From Bacillota bacterium (GTDB lineage Bacteria > Bacillota > Clostridia > Acetivibrionales > DSM-1351), in the NCBI GenBank assembly GCA_023409265.1, contig JAEYHZ010000028.1, positions 1 to 54,017 on the forward strand: a stretch of 54,017 bases of DNA, written 5' to 3'. The number at the start of each line of letters is the position of its first letter. The stretch's first letter is position 1. The notes beneath the pieces were generated by a model. That model saw only the letters and a program-made list of their open reading frames with translations. It was not told the origin of the DNA and searched no databases. The translations under genes and the position numbers were made by a program. Of this stretch, positions 31,385 to 39,144 are shown in pieces.

Positions 31385-32932
31385 ATGGTGAAGATGGTCA
31401 AAACAACAATATATATCATATTAATATTTTTTATCGTACTATTTATAGTCTCTTCCTTCTTCGTCAGGGCTAAATACAATTATTTTATCTATGGTGACAG
31501 ACCCATACTGGCAAAACAAAGCCAAGTCATATTTTTTATGCTTATTTTAATTATCTCAATAACAGGTTTCTTTTTTTATAAAATATCTCTTAAGCTTGAC
31601 AAATACCATAAAAAAATAGTTGTGCCCATCTCAATCCTGATTTCATTTTTACTGCAATTAGGCGTTATTCTTGCCTTTCCAAGGTTGCCCACCGATGATT
31701 CGAAAACGGTTTATAATCTGGCATTAAATATGTTTTACCATAAGGATTATTCCTCATTCGGCGAATATGGCTATCTTCATATGTTTCCCTTTAATTACGG
31801 CATAGTATTGTATATCATGGCATTATTAAAGCTGTTTCCCGACAGCTATTTGGTTATCAAAATCTTTAATATACTGTTTTCTCTCGTAACAACTCTGATG
31901 GTATACGGCATATATAAATTACTTGACTGTAAATCCGCTTATAATGATTATGGAATATTATTTTTTGCAGAAACATATATTCCGGGAATATTTATGAGTA
32001 ATTTTATATACAACGATACTATAGCTACGGCCTTTTTTACCTGTTCGATATATTTCCTTATAAAGTTTGTCAGGAAGAAGGCGGTTAAATACCTGGCAGT
32101 CTCTGCATTCCTATTATCCATAGGTAATTATTTCAGAAGTATCGGCTTGATATTTTTGATAGCAGCTATTCTCTACATTATTTTAAATATAAATATACTT
32201 AAACCTAAACTTGTTATAGTATCTGTACTTATTCTGATCTTTACCGTTAATATTCCGGGCCTGGCTGAAAATTATTATCTGCATAAGGCAAATATAATCA
32301 GCGGTTCTATTAAGGAGAATTCGGCACCTGTCCATATGTGGCTGAATATGGGAATGAATTTTGAGAAGCTCGGATTTTGGGATGATTTTAAAAGTTATAA
32401 CATATACCGTATTGATGCAAGTCATAATAAGAAGTTAAGTACCAAATTATTTAAACAGGAAATTAAGGAGAAAATTTCAAATACAACTTTCGGCGGATTA
32501 CTGTCGCACTATTATAAAAAGCTTATCTGGACATGGACGGAAGGTACCTATCAGATCGAAAGATATGGCTTTGGAAATGACATCGATTCATCAGCCAAAA
32601 ACTGTCCAAGGCATGGCGGCTATAAATACAGAACCTTTGCCACCAAATTATTTAAAGATGATTCCATATACAGAAGCGGAGTGAATTGGGTACTATATGT
32701 AATTAACTTTTTAATGTTGCTGTTTATCTTATTTAGTTTGATAGCAGCCATAAAAGCAGGTAAGTTTGAAGAGCTGCTTCTGGTATTAATTATTCTGGGG
32801 ATTATAGCTTTTTATCTGATTTGGGAGATAAAGTCCAGATATATTTATCCTGTCTATCCAATTTTAATGGTACTCTCCTTTCAAGTCTATAAAAGAGTTT
32901 ATGACATTGCTTTTAGAAGCCATCTTCAGTGA
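31385..32932 (+). CDS. Polytopic membrane protein, GT-C glycosyltransferase-like
   Basis: A 515-residue protein with about 11-12 membrane helices, the first at residues 8-26. An acidic loop after the third helix (FPRLPTDDSKTVYNLALNM) resembles the Asp/Glu motif of the GT-C group (PMT/ArnT-like), and a soluble C-terminal-half loop contains MWLNMGMNFEKLGFWDD. It could transfer a sugar from a lipid-linked donor. No glycan-biosynthesis neighbours are present. The ATG follows AAAGGAGAG. Substrate unknown. Confidence 0.7.
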   Translation: MVKMVKTTIYIILIFFIVLFIVSSFFVRAKYNYFIYGDRPILAKQSQVIFFMLILIISITGFFFYKISLKLDKYHKKIVVPISILISFLLQLGVILAFPRLPTDDSKTVYNLALNMFYHKDYSSFGEYGYLHMFPFNYGIVLYIMALLKLFPDSYLVIKIFNILFSLVTTLMVYGIYKLLDCKSAYNDYGILFFAETYIPGIFMSNFIYNDTIATAFFTCSIYFLIKFVRKKAVKYLAVSAFLLSIGNYFRSIGLIFLIAAILYIILNINILKPKLVIVSVLILIFTVNIPGLAENYYLHKANIISGSIKENSAPVHMWLNMGMNFEKLGFWDDFKSYNIYRIDASHNKKLSTKLFKQEIKEKISNTTFGGLLSHYYKKLIWTWTEGTYQIERYGFGNDIDSSAKNCPRHGGYKYRTFATKLFKDDSIYRSGVNWVLYVINFLMLLFILFSLIAAIKAGKFEELLLVLIILGIIAFYLIWEIKSRYIYPVYPILMVLSFQVYKRVYDIAFRSHLQ

Positions 32933-32977
32933 TAGAAATATCCTGGAATTCTTGAAATTCACTATAATAACCAGTGA

Positions 32978-33190
32978 AAAAAAGATTTAACTGCTACAGA
33001 ACTCCGGAGCTTTCCGGCATGGAATGATAGCAGGTCCAACGGATCTGACAAGGCGTTTTACATAATAACAAAAAAGAATAATATAAAGCCTTTCTTGAAC
33101 AGAAAAGTGTACACATCAAATGATAAGATTCTCAAGCTTAGAAGTAAAGGAGTATACGGAATAAAGTTTATGCTGTGTAAGGGCATCTGA
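32978..33190 (+). pseudogene. Possible coding remnant
   Basis: An open frame of about 70 codons without a good start or ribosome site, ending at TGA in 33188-33190. Its C-terminal part (SNDKILKLRSKGVYGIKFM) looks protein-like and is followed directly by a terminator, as a real gene end would be. It may be the tail of a decayed gene. The rest of 32933-33321 holds nothing else I can name. Confidence 0.3.
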
Positions 33191-33211
33191 ATAATTTCAG
33201 GTGCTCTTTTT
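33180..33211 (+). terminator. Terminator after the coding remnant
   Basis: AGGGCATCTGAA pairs with TTCAGGTGCTCT (two G-T pairs), followed by TTTT. A real terminator at this place supports a former gene upstream. Confidence 0.65.
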
Positions 33212-33321
33212 AGTCTTTTTGATAATAGTGACATGCCCTATATAAATCACTCTTTGGTGTATGTTAATATTGCAGAATATGGTACTATTAACTGGATGTG
33301 TATTTAAAGCTGGAGGGATAA

Positions 33322-33777
33322 ATGCGACTTAAAATAACTATTGGATTAATTATTCTATTTATTGTTATATTGATTAGCGGATATTACTTTGTAGAGAAAT
33401 ATAATGCCCAGTATATACCAAAGGTTACAGTTGAAGAATGTGATGACAACTTTCAAAGGGCTTCACAAATGCTAATGGAGCGTAATCTATCTCATTATTG
33501 TTCACCGCTTATAAAAAAATCAAATAGGCTTAGTGATTACAAAATAATCAAAATTAATGCTTATGATAATGTAAATGGCCCTGAAGCAATGAGCAATCAG
33601 AAGGATAGTTACGGGTTTGTTGTAACTTATAATGTGCACATGTATACCAGCAATGATTGGATAGCGGGAAATGGAGTGCTTGGAAAAGATGGCTGGGTAA
33701 ATGAAAAAGTTGCTTTCGGTTATTTTCATAAAAAAGACAATGTGTTTATACTAGACAGTATAGGAACCGGTCCATAA
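33322..33777 (+). CDS. Membrane-anchored hypothetical protein (DUF4829-like)
   Basis: A 151-residue protein with an N-terminal membrane anchor (about residues 4-24) and an extracellular domain. The EECDDNFQRASQMLMERNL start and the GFVVTYNVHMYTSNDW segment resemble DUF4829-type proteins, found in clostridia as secreted or anchored domains. Function unknown. The ATG follows GGAGGGA. Confidence 0.6.
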   Translation: MRLKITIGLIILFIVILISGYYFVEKYNAQYIPKVTVEECDDNFQRASQMLMERNLSHYCSPLIKKSNRLSDYKIIKINAYDNVNGPEAMSNQKDSYGFVVTYNVHMYTSNDWIAGNGVLGKDGWVNEKVAFGYFHKKDNVFILDSIGTGP

Positions 33778-34070
33778 AAGGTATTCTTCATTACATGGTA
33801 AGTTATAAGAATAAAGAGCGGCAAATTAACCAAAGGCTGTTGCAGGGATGGAGAGAGTGGGACTGCCTTCTGGTGTTATTCAGTTCGTAGTACTTAGTTA
33901 TATCAAGTAAAAGTATATTTTATTATGCTTCAAAAAGTAATATCAACCTTGGACAATAATTTCGAAAATTGAAGGTATCTCATACTCAAAGTTTTTAATT
34001 CTTTTAATAATAGTTTCATTAATAAAATCATTATTTTCTTGAAAAAGTGGAAGGAGTGACGAAGTGGTAC
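33778..34070. other. Intergenic region with no gene found
   Basis: AT-rich DNA between the DUF4829-like gene and the tRNA terminator. I see no ORF with a ribosome site, no RNA gene and no clear repeat. Confidence 0.45.
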
Positions 34071-34105
34071 AAAAAATCCCCAACCACAAAGTAGCTGGGG
34101 ATTTT
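34071..34105 (-). terminator. Terminator of tRNA-Arg, second copy of a related hairpin
   Basis: AAAATCCCCA pairs with TGGGGATTTT, with T-run on the minus strand. It is nearly identical to 29251-29284. A further hairpin (GAGTGGA with TCCACTC) lies between it and the tRNA. Confidence 0.7.
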
Positions 34106-34130
34106 GAGTGGAGCAAAGTCCACTCCGATG

Positions 34131-34207
34131 TGGTACGCCCGACACGATTCGAACGTGCGACCTGCGGTTTAGGAAACCGACGCTCTATCCTACTGAGCTA
34201 CGGGCGC
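34131..34207 (-). tRNA. tRNA-Arg (anticodon CCT)
   Basis: On the minus strand, a 77-base cloverleaf: acceptor arms GCGCCCG and CGGGCGT, D arm GCTC/GAGC, anticodon loop TTCCTAA giving CCU, T arm with TTCGAAT, and encoded CCA after discriminator A. It reads AGG codons. Single gene with its own promoter and terminator. Confidence 0.95.
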
Positions 34208-34222
34208 ATAAATGACTATCAT

Positions 34223-34251
34223 AGTATACTAAAAATCTTATACATTTTCAA
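34223..34251 (-). promoter_or_regulatory. Promoter of tRNA-Arg
   Basis: On the minus strand, TTGAAA (34246-34251) and TATACT (34223-34228) are 17 bases apart, placing transcription start a few bases before the tRNA. Confidence 0.75.
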
Positions 34252-34459
34252 GGCTTTTATTCTATATTCATTTTTGGCTTTATTCTATATTCGATTTGGC
34301 TTGAATATATGCTAAGACGGTATATATTCCATATCATAATTCCTAATTTTTTAGGAGTATAGTCTTAAATTTAATAAAAACTATAGAAATAGTAATTAAT
34401 TGTATGTAACTTTATGTATGACCATATTTTATTCTAATTATAGGAAAGGATGAAGGAAT

Positions 34460-35779
34460 TTGTTAAAACTTAAATCTATTGTAAAAGTAACAGCATGCAT
34501 GATATTAACCTTCGCCCTGGTGTTTACCGGTATTGGATTTACATCATCAGGCAATATATCATCAACTGGAATAGCAAGTGTAAATACTGTGCAGGCAGCA
34601 TCAGATTCTGCTTATGTCTATTATGTATCAAACAGTGTATTGTATCGCGTAAAAAGCGATGGAACAGGGTATCAGCAGCTCCTTAATAACTTTTTTGGAT
34701 ATGACATGAAAGTTGCTGGAGACTATTTGTATTATATGTATGATGAAAAATCTACAACTTTTATGTGTTATCCTATGGATGGCTCTAAAAAAATTCCTTA
34801 TCGCTTCATTGATGCCAGGATAGTTTACTTTAATACAGATGGAAAAAATGTTTATTATATGAATGATGAAGGTGAAATATACGTTTCGCCTGCCACTGCT
34901 ACTGCAAAGGAAACAAAACTGGTAACAGATATGGCTGATACAAACTTTCCTGTATTTTCAGTCATAGATGGCAAGGTTTATTACAATGCACTAAAGGATG
35001 GCAGAACCACATGGGTTGCATCAAAGTCCGCCGACGGAAGCGGTCAGGTTCAATACATTTCTCCCGGAGCTTTTGAGGGATCCAGATTTGTACATAAGGA
35101 TGCATCTAATATTTATATGATGATTAACACAAAGCCAACAGAAACACAGTACTCTACTAAATGCATGGTTTTAGCTTCCATCCCCAAAAAGGGAGGGGCC
35201 GCAAAAACACTGAATGCTAAAGCCCCGCTGGATTTTAATGCCGTTTACTCAGGTTCGTGGACTAAGAATTACTTTGTTTACAATAATGGAGTACTGGCAG
35301 GATCAAAAGATTGGGATTATTCTAAGGCAAAAGCATATGCAATTGACATGAAAGGAAAATCTATTGAACTGCATAATAAGGGAATAGTTGAAATTACCGA
35401 CTTTGAAAACGGTAAACTGGCATTCGTGGACTCTGACTATAAGGGATATGTAAGTACTATTTCTGCCGGTAAAGCCTCAAAAAAGGCAGTTGCAATAAAA
35501 GATGCATGGTACGTTAGAAACCTTGGAAGCAATGGAGATTCAGGTGCGACAGCTATATTTGCTGATACAGGAGTATACATTCTGAAATCTGATTTATCTT
35601 TAAAAAAAGTTGCCGGACCAGAGTGGGAACTATGCAGACCTAGTGATGAAGTAGGTGGCTTGTTTTATGTAAACGCAGGGGATAACAACAGACTTTATTA
35701 CCTGGGCAGTGATGGAGTAACAAACAAAAAGCTGTCGGAAGAAAAGAAAGTAACAAAAATTGTATTGATATCAAAATAA
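34460..35779 (+). CDS. Secreted DUF5050-type beta-propeller protein
   Basis: A 439-residue exported protein with a signal peptide (residues 1-47, ending near VQAAS). The remainder consists of repeated four-stranded units with the pattern YVYYVSNSVLYRVKSDGTG, repeated at roughly 40-50 residues (GDYLYYMYD, GKNVYYMND, GKVYYNAL), typical of DUF5050/WD-like propellers on clostridial cell surfaces. No catalytic motif. TTG start after GAAGGA. Single gene ended by a terminator. Confidence 0.8.
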   Translation: MLKLKSIVKVTACMILTFALVFTGIGFTSSGNISSTGIASVNTVQAASDSAYVYYVSNSVLYRVKSDGTGYQQLLNNFFGYDMKVAGDYLYYMYDEKSTTFMCYPMDGSKKIPYRFIDARIVYFNTDGKNVYYMNDEGEIYVSPATATAKETKLVTDMADTNFPVFSVIDGKVYYNALKDGRTTWVASKSADGSGQVQYISPGAFEGSRFVHKDASNIYMMINTKPTETQYSTKCMVLASIPKKGGAAKTLNAKAPLDFNAVYSGSWTKNYFVYNNGVLAGSKDWDYSKAKAYAIDMKGKSIELHNKGIVEITDFENGKLAFVDSDYKGYVSTISAGKASKKAVAIKDAWYVRNLGSNGDSGATAIFADTGVYILKSDLSLKKVAGPEWELCRPSDEVGGLFYVNAGDNNRLYYLGSDGVTNKKLSEEKKVTKIVLISK

Positions 35780-35799
35780 TAATTCAGGACTTATAGCTT

Positions 35800-35853
35800 A
35801 AAAACCACACCGTTCCGAAAACAATGACACAATATCAGACCGGTGTGGTTTTT
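35800..35853 (+). terminator. Terminator of the DUF5050-type gene
   Basis: AAAAACCACACCG pairs perfectly with CGGTGTGGTTTTT across a 28-base loop. Confidence 0.8.
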
Positions 35854-35902
35854 GCATTATATAGTTGATAAAGCAGCGTACAAAGTGAACTACGACATTT
35901 GA

Positions 35903-36517
35903 TTAAATATCGGTTAAATAATAAAAAGTAGGTTCGTTAGCTTTAGTATGATACGTACATGTAACTGCATATACATTTGCCAGATTTATATCCTTATTAT
36001 TTTCCAATGGCTTTATTATACCTTTTTTAATCAGATAGCTTTGAAGTGAAGTTTTAAAATAAATGGAATTATAATATCCTTTCGACTTTATTGAGGAGAT
36101 ATTCTCCTTTGGCAAAGAATTAATATATTGTGTAAATGTCTCTATGCCTGTTCCTATAAATTGATCTTCCAGGCATGGTGTCCTGTTTATCTTAAATTTC
36201 CCTTTACCATCCTCGGTGTAATACATAATATCAAACTTAAACCCGGAATATGCTGCCTTATACGAGGCGTTAACATGCATATAAGTTATAAAACCGTTGT
36301 TGTCTACGGTTGCATAAAAGTTGGATATTTTAAAATCTTCATTGTTGACTTCATATTTACCAATAGCTGATGACAATTCATTTATAAGCTTAAAATCTGA
36401 TATTTTGTAGTGTGTAGACTCCACGTAATCAATACTGTTTGTTGGATCAAAGATAAGGAGCCCGGCTAATAAGCCTATGAAGGTTAGCACCAGACATACA
36501 AATACTGTTTTTTTCAT
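35903..36517 (-). CDS. Anchored hypothetical protein, third gene of the SPFH/zinc-ribbon set
   Basis: A 204-residue protein with an N-terminal membrane anchor (MKKTVFVCLVLTFIGLLAGL) and an extracytoplasmic alpha/beta domain. No known family recognised; its place after the YdjG- and YdjI-like genes corresponds to an additional partner, maybe in the role of YdjH, but I see no clear similarity. The start at 36517 lies eight bases after GAGG; the frame upstream to 36757 overlaps the previous gene and is not real. Gap from the YdjG-like gene is 62 bases. Confidence 0.7.
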   Translation of the reverse strand: MKKTVFVCLVLTFIGLLAGLLIFDPTNSIDYVESTHYKISDFKLINELSSAIGKYEVNNEDFKISNFYATVDNNGFITYMHVNASYKAAYSGFKFDIMYYTEDGKGKFKINRTPCLEDQFIGTGIETFTQYINSLPKENISSIKSKGYYNSIYFKTSLQSYLIKKGIIKPLENNKDINLANVYAVTCTYHTKANEPTFYYLTDI

Positions 36518-36579
36518 ACTAATATCCTCGATTGGTCTAAATCTCATTAATTCATTATATTTAGGCTGGTATATAACGG

Positions 36580-37731
36580 TTACCTTCCTGTATACATACT
36601 TAAAAAGAAATATCCCAATCCTACCAGCGCAGCAATTCCGACTACAAGTGCAGTTACTTTCCACGGAGACAGCGGAGACTTGCCATCCACCTTTCCGGTC
36701 TGACCATTGATCATATATCCATAAACCTTGTCCTTGTACTTGAAGGAAGAGAACCATAAAGGCAGTAATATATGTTTGTATTTCTTATTGCTATAGGCGG
36801 TTTTAAACCGAAGGTTGCTGACTTCATCAGCATTGATCTGCTGTTCAATCCCCCGGGCAATAAGCTGTGAAAGTCTCTCTTTAGCGGTTTCCCAGCCAGA
36901 TTTGAGATCTACGGAATAACGTTCAGCTTTAAACCCTGAGAGGTATTCGGATTTGTATGGAGTCAGTTCTCCTAAGTTGTAAGGCAGGATACGGGCATAC
37001 ATACCATCGTCTATATGGACTGAGGAGTCCACCACATAGTTCCTGAAATCCTCAGCATACTGACCTGATACTGGATACCAGCGGGTGCGCATTTCCTGAT
37101 GCGGAACCTGTCTGGTGTTACCGTCCTTATCAGTTTCAGTTGTATATACAGTCACCCAATAGTGTTCTCCTGCCATGGCTGTATAAAAGGAGCTGGTATC
37201 GGCATCAAAGGACCAGCAGGGGACATACATACCTGTCAACTGGACATTCTGACTATTTACGCCCTTTCTAAGCTTGGAGGGAGCTAGCCATTTACCGCGC
37301 AGCCATTTTTTATACAATTCTGCAGCTGTCCCGGAACTGATCTTAAAGGGAATTACACTCTCGGGCATTATGCCTTTTGAAATAACTTGCTCCTGAATAT
37401 TGCTGTTTCCGCAGAAAGGACATCTGTCAGCTACAACAAAAGCATCGAAAACCGTCTCTGCACCGCAATTTTTACACTTGGCTGCATGGCTCTTTTCGCC
37501 CCACACTTGAGGCTCCAGTTCACTCTCGTTGTCAAAACCATAAGCAGTAGGGTGCTGCCTGTCATCCTCCATGCTAATTATATTTTTACAGTATTCGCAT
37601 TGCAGGCTCTGACCCTGTGGATCAAAAACCATTACTCCGCCGCAGGAAGGGCATTTGAAGGAGGTAGCTGCTGTTTCAGGAACACCCTCATGGTTTACTT
37701 TAGGCCCGGTGTTATCTCTGGTATTATTCAT
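36580..37731 (-). CDS. ydjG: TFIIB-type zinc-ribbon membrane protein (YdjG-like)
   Basis: A 383-residue protein with two zinc ribbons at the N-terminus: CPSCGG...CEYCKN (about residues 26-47) and CKNCG...CPFCGN (about 86-109). A long beta-rich domain follows (IPFKISSGTAAELYKKWL onward) and a C-terminal membrane helix (ALVVGIAALVGLGYFFLSM). This matches B. subtilis YdjG, which works with YdjH and YdjI to hold PspA at the membrane under stress. The start at 37731 follows TGAGG. It comes directly after the SPFH gene (23-base gap), as part of one operon. Confidence 0.82.
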   Translation of the reverse strand: MNNTRDNTGPKVNHEGVPETAATSFKCPSCGGVMVFDPQGQSLQCEYCKNIISMEDDRQHPTAYGFDNESELEPQVWGEKSHAAKCKNCGAETVFDAFVVADRCPFCGNSNIQEQVISKGIMPESVIPFKISSGTAAELYKKWLRGKWLAPSKLRKGVNSQNVQLTGMYVPCWSFDADTSSFYTAMAGEHYWVTVYTTETDKDGNTRQVPHQEMRTRWYPVSGQYAEDFRNYVVDSSVHIDDGMYARILPYNLGELTPYKSEYLSGFKAERYSVDLKSGWETAKERLSQLIARGIEQQINADEVSNLRFKTAYSNKKYKHILLPLWFSSFKYKDKVYGYMINGQTGKVDGKSPLSPWKVTALVVGIAALVGLGYFFLSMYTGR

Positions 37732-37753
37732 ATTGACCTCATATTATTTACGG

Positions 37754-38830
37754 TTATTGTTTTTGTCCGCATTCAGAACAGAACTTGCTTCCACCCGGCA
37801 GCTCACTTCCGCACCCTGTGCACTTTGTAACTGCGGGTGCTACCTTTGTGCCGCATTCTATGCAGAACTTGGCCTGTGCCGCCAGCTGGGCACCACAGGA
37901 GGTACACTTTATCTTATCTGCGTCATGGCTTGAAGCCGTATCTGCCTTTGATTCAGTCTGCTTCTGCTGTTCTGGTGAAAACGCCTCTGCAAACATGTTT
38001 CCTATCCCCATCCCGGCTCCCAAACCAACACCGGCACCAGCTGAGCCTCCGGGATTCTGTGCAGCATCCCGGATGGCCTCGGCAGCCTGATATCTGGTAT
38101 ATTGATTCAGACTTTCTCCGATAATGCCCATGGAAGTGCGCTTATCAAGAACTTTTTCCACCTCTTCGGGAAGAGAAATATTTTCTATTACAAGTGATGA
38201 AAGAGTCAGGCCCAGCTCTGCAAAACCTGAATCCAGTTTCTTTTTTGACAAGGCAGCGATTTCATCATACTTTGAAGCCAGATCCAAAGCAGGAACTGCA
38301 GCTTCGGCCAGTAAATCCGAAATACCCGCTACAATCTTGCTTTTCAGCTGACCTGTAATTCCCTCTATAGTAAACAAACTTGCAGTACCAAAAACCTCTC
38401 TCAGGAAAACCGAAGGATCAACCGCCTTGAAGGAATAGGTCCCGAACATTCTGATGCGAAGCATTCCAAATTCTGCATCCCTCATCATTACAGGATTTGT
38501 AGTACCCCATTTGCAGTTGGTAAACTGCTTTGTATTTACAAAATAAACCTCTGACTTAAAGGGTGAATTGAAACCGTATTTCCAGGACTTAAGCTTGGTC
38601 AGTACCGGAAGATTTTGAGTATCAAGTGTATATTTTCCCGGTGTAAAAATATCAGTCAGCTGTCCTTCATCAACAAAAACTGCAATCTGAGATTCTCTGA
38701 CTGTCAACTGAGCTCCCATTTTAATTTCCTTATTTTCAACAGGAAATCTGTATACCATTACATTGGAACTATTATCGGTCCATTCGATAACTTCGATAAA
38801 TTGAGACTTAATAAAATCAAATAATCCCAT
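37754..38830 (-). CDS. ydjI: SPFH-domain protein with C-terminal zinc ribbons (YdjI-like)
   Basis: A 358-residue protein. An SPFH/band-7 domain covers residues about 1-240 (MGLFDFIKSQFIEVIEWTD, then GTYSFKAVDPSVFL), followed by a Gly/Ala-rich linker (GAGVGLGAGMGIG) and two zinc ribbons (CTSCG...CIECG and CTGCG...CSECG). This is the architecture of B. subtilis YdjI and related virion-core-like proteins. It probably forms membrane-associated oligomers and recruits PspA-like proteins. The ATG at 38830 lies five bases after GGAGG. First gene of a three-gene operon; no pspA is nearby. Confidence 0.85.
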   Translation of the reverse strand: MGLFDFIKSQFIEVIEWTDNSSNVMVYRFPVENKEIKMGAQLTVRESQIAVFVDEGQLTDIFTPGKYTLDTQNLPVLTKLKSWKYGFNSPFKSEVYFVNTKQFTNCKWGTTNPVMMRDAEFGMLRIRMFGTYSFKAVDPSVFLREVFGTASLFTIEGITGQLKSKIVAGISDLLAEAAVPALDLASKYDEIAALSKKKLDSGFAELGLTLSSLVIENISLPEEVEKVLDKRTSMGIIGESLNQYTRYQAAEAIRDAAQNPGGSAGAGVGLGAGMGIGNMFAEAFSPEQQKQTESKADTASSHDADKIKCTSCGAQLAAQAKFCIECGTKVAPAVTKCTGCGSELPGGSKFCSECGQKQ

Positions 38831-38842
38831 AAAAACCTCCAT

Positions 38843-39144
38843 CTGATTATCTGCAATAAGAATATATTCAAAAATTTGAAATTTATTAAATAACCACTTT
38901 TATAATGTATCATAAAAATTCTTAAAATGTAATAATTCTAGCGAGAGATTTAGCTGGAACCAATGGAAATTATTTCATCAGTGGTCTATAATTTAGAATA
39001 TGAGAAAAAATTTTTCTCAAGATCGTAAAGTTATGCAAGATTATTGAGTAAAATTGATAAACTAGTAATTGAGTTTGTTTTTTTGACATTAGGGATTAGC
39101 AGTATGTAAACTGCAAAAAAATCAGTAACGGAGGTAAATCAAAA
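38843..39144. other. Intergenic region before pepF
   Basis: Divergent promoter region between the ydjI-like gene and pepF. AT-rich; no reliable promoter, hairpin or small gene seen. Confidence 0.4.

Noticed and set aside
34064..34315. Plus-strand frame of 83 codons
   Set aside because: It covers tRNA-Arg and its promoter on the opposite strand.
36518..36757. Upstream extension of the 35903-36517 reading frame
   Set aside because: It overlaps the YdjG-like gene in another frame, and a good ribosome site and signal anchor begin at 36517.
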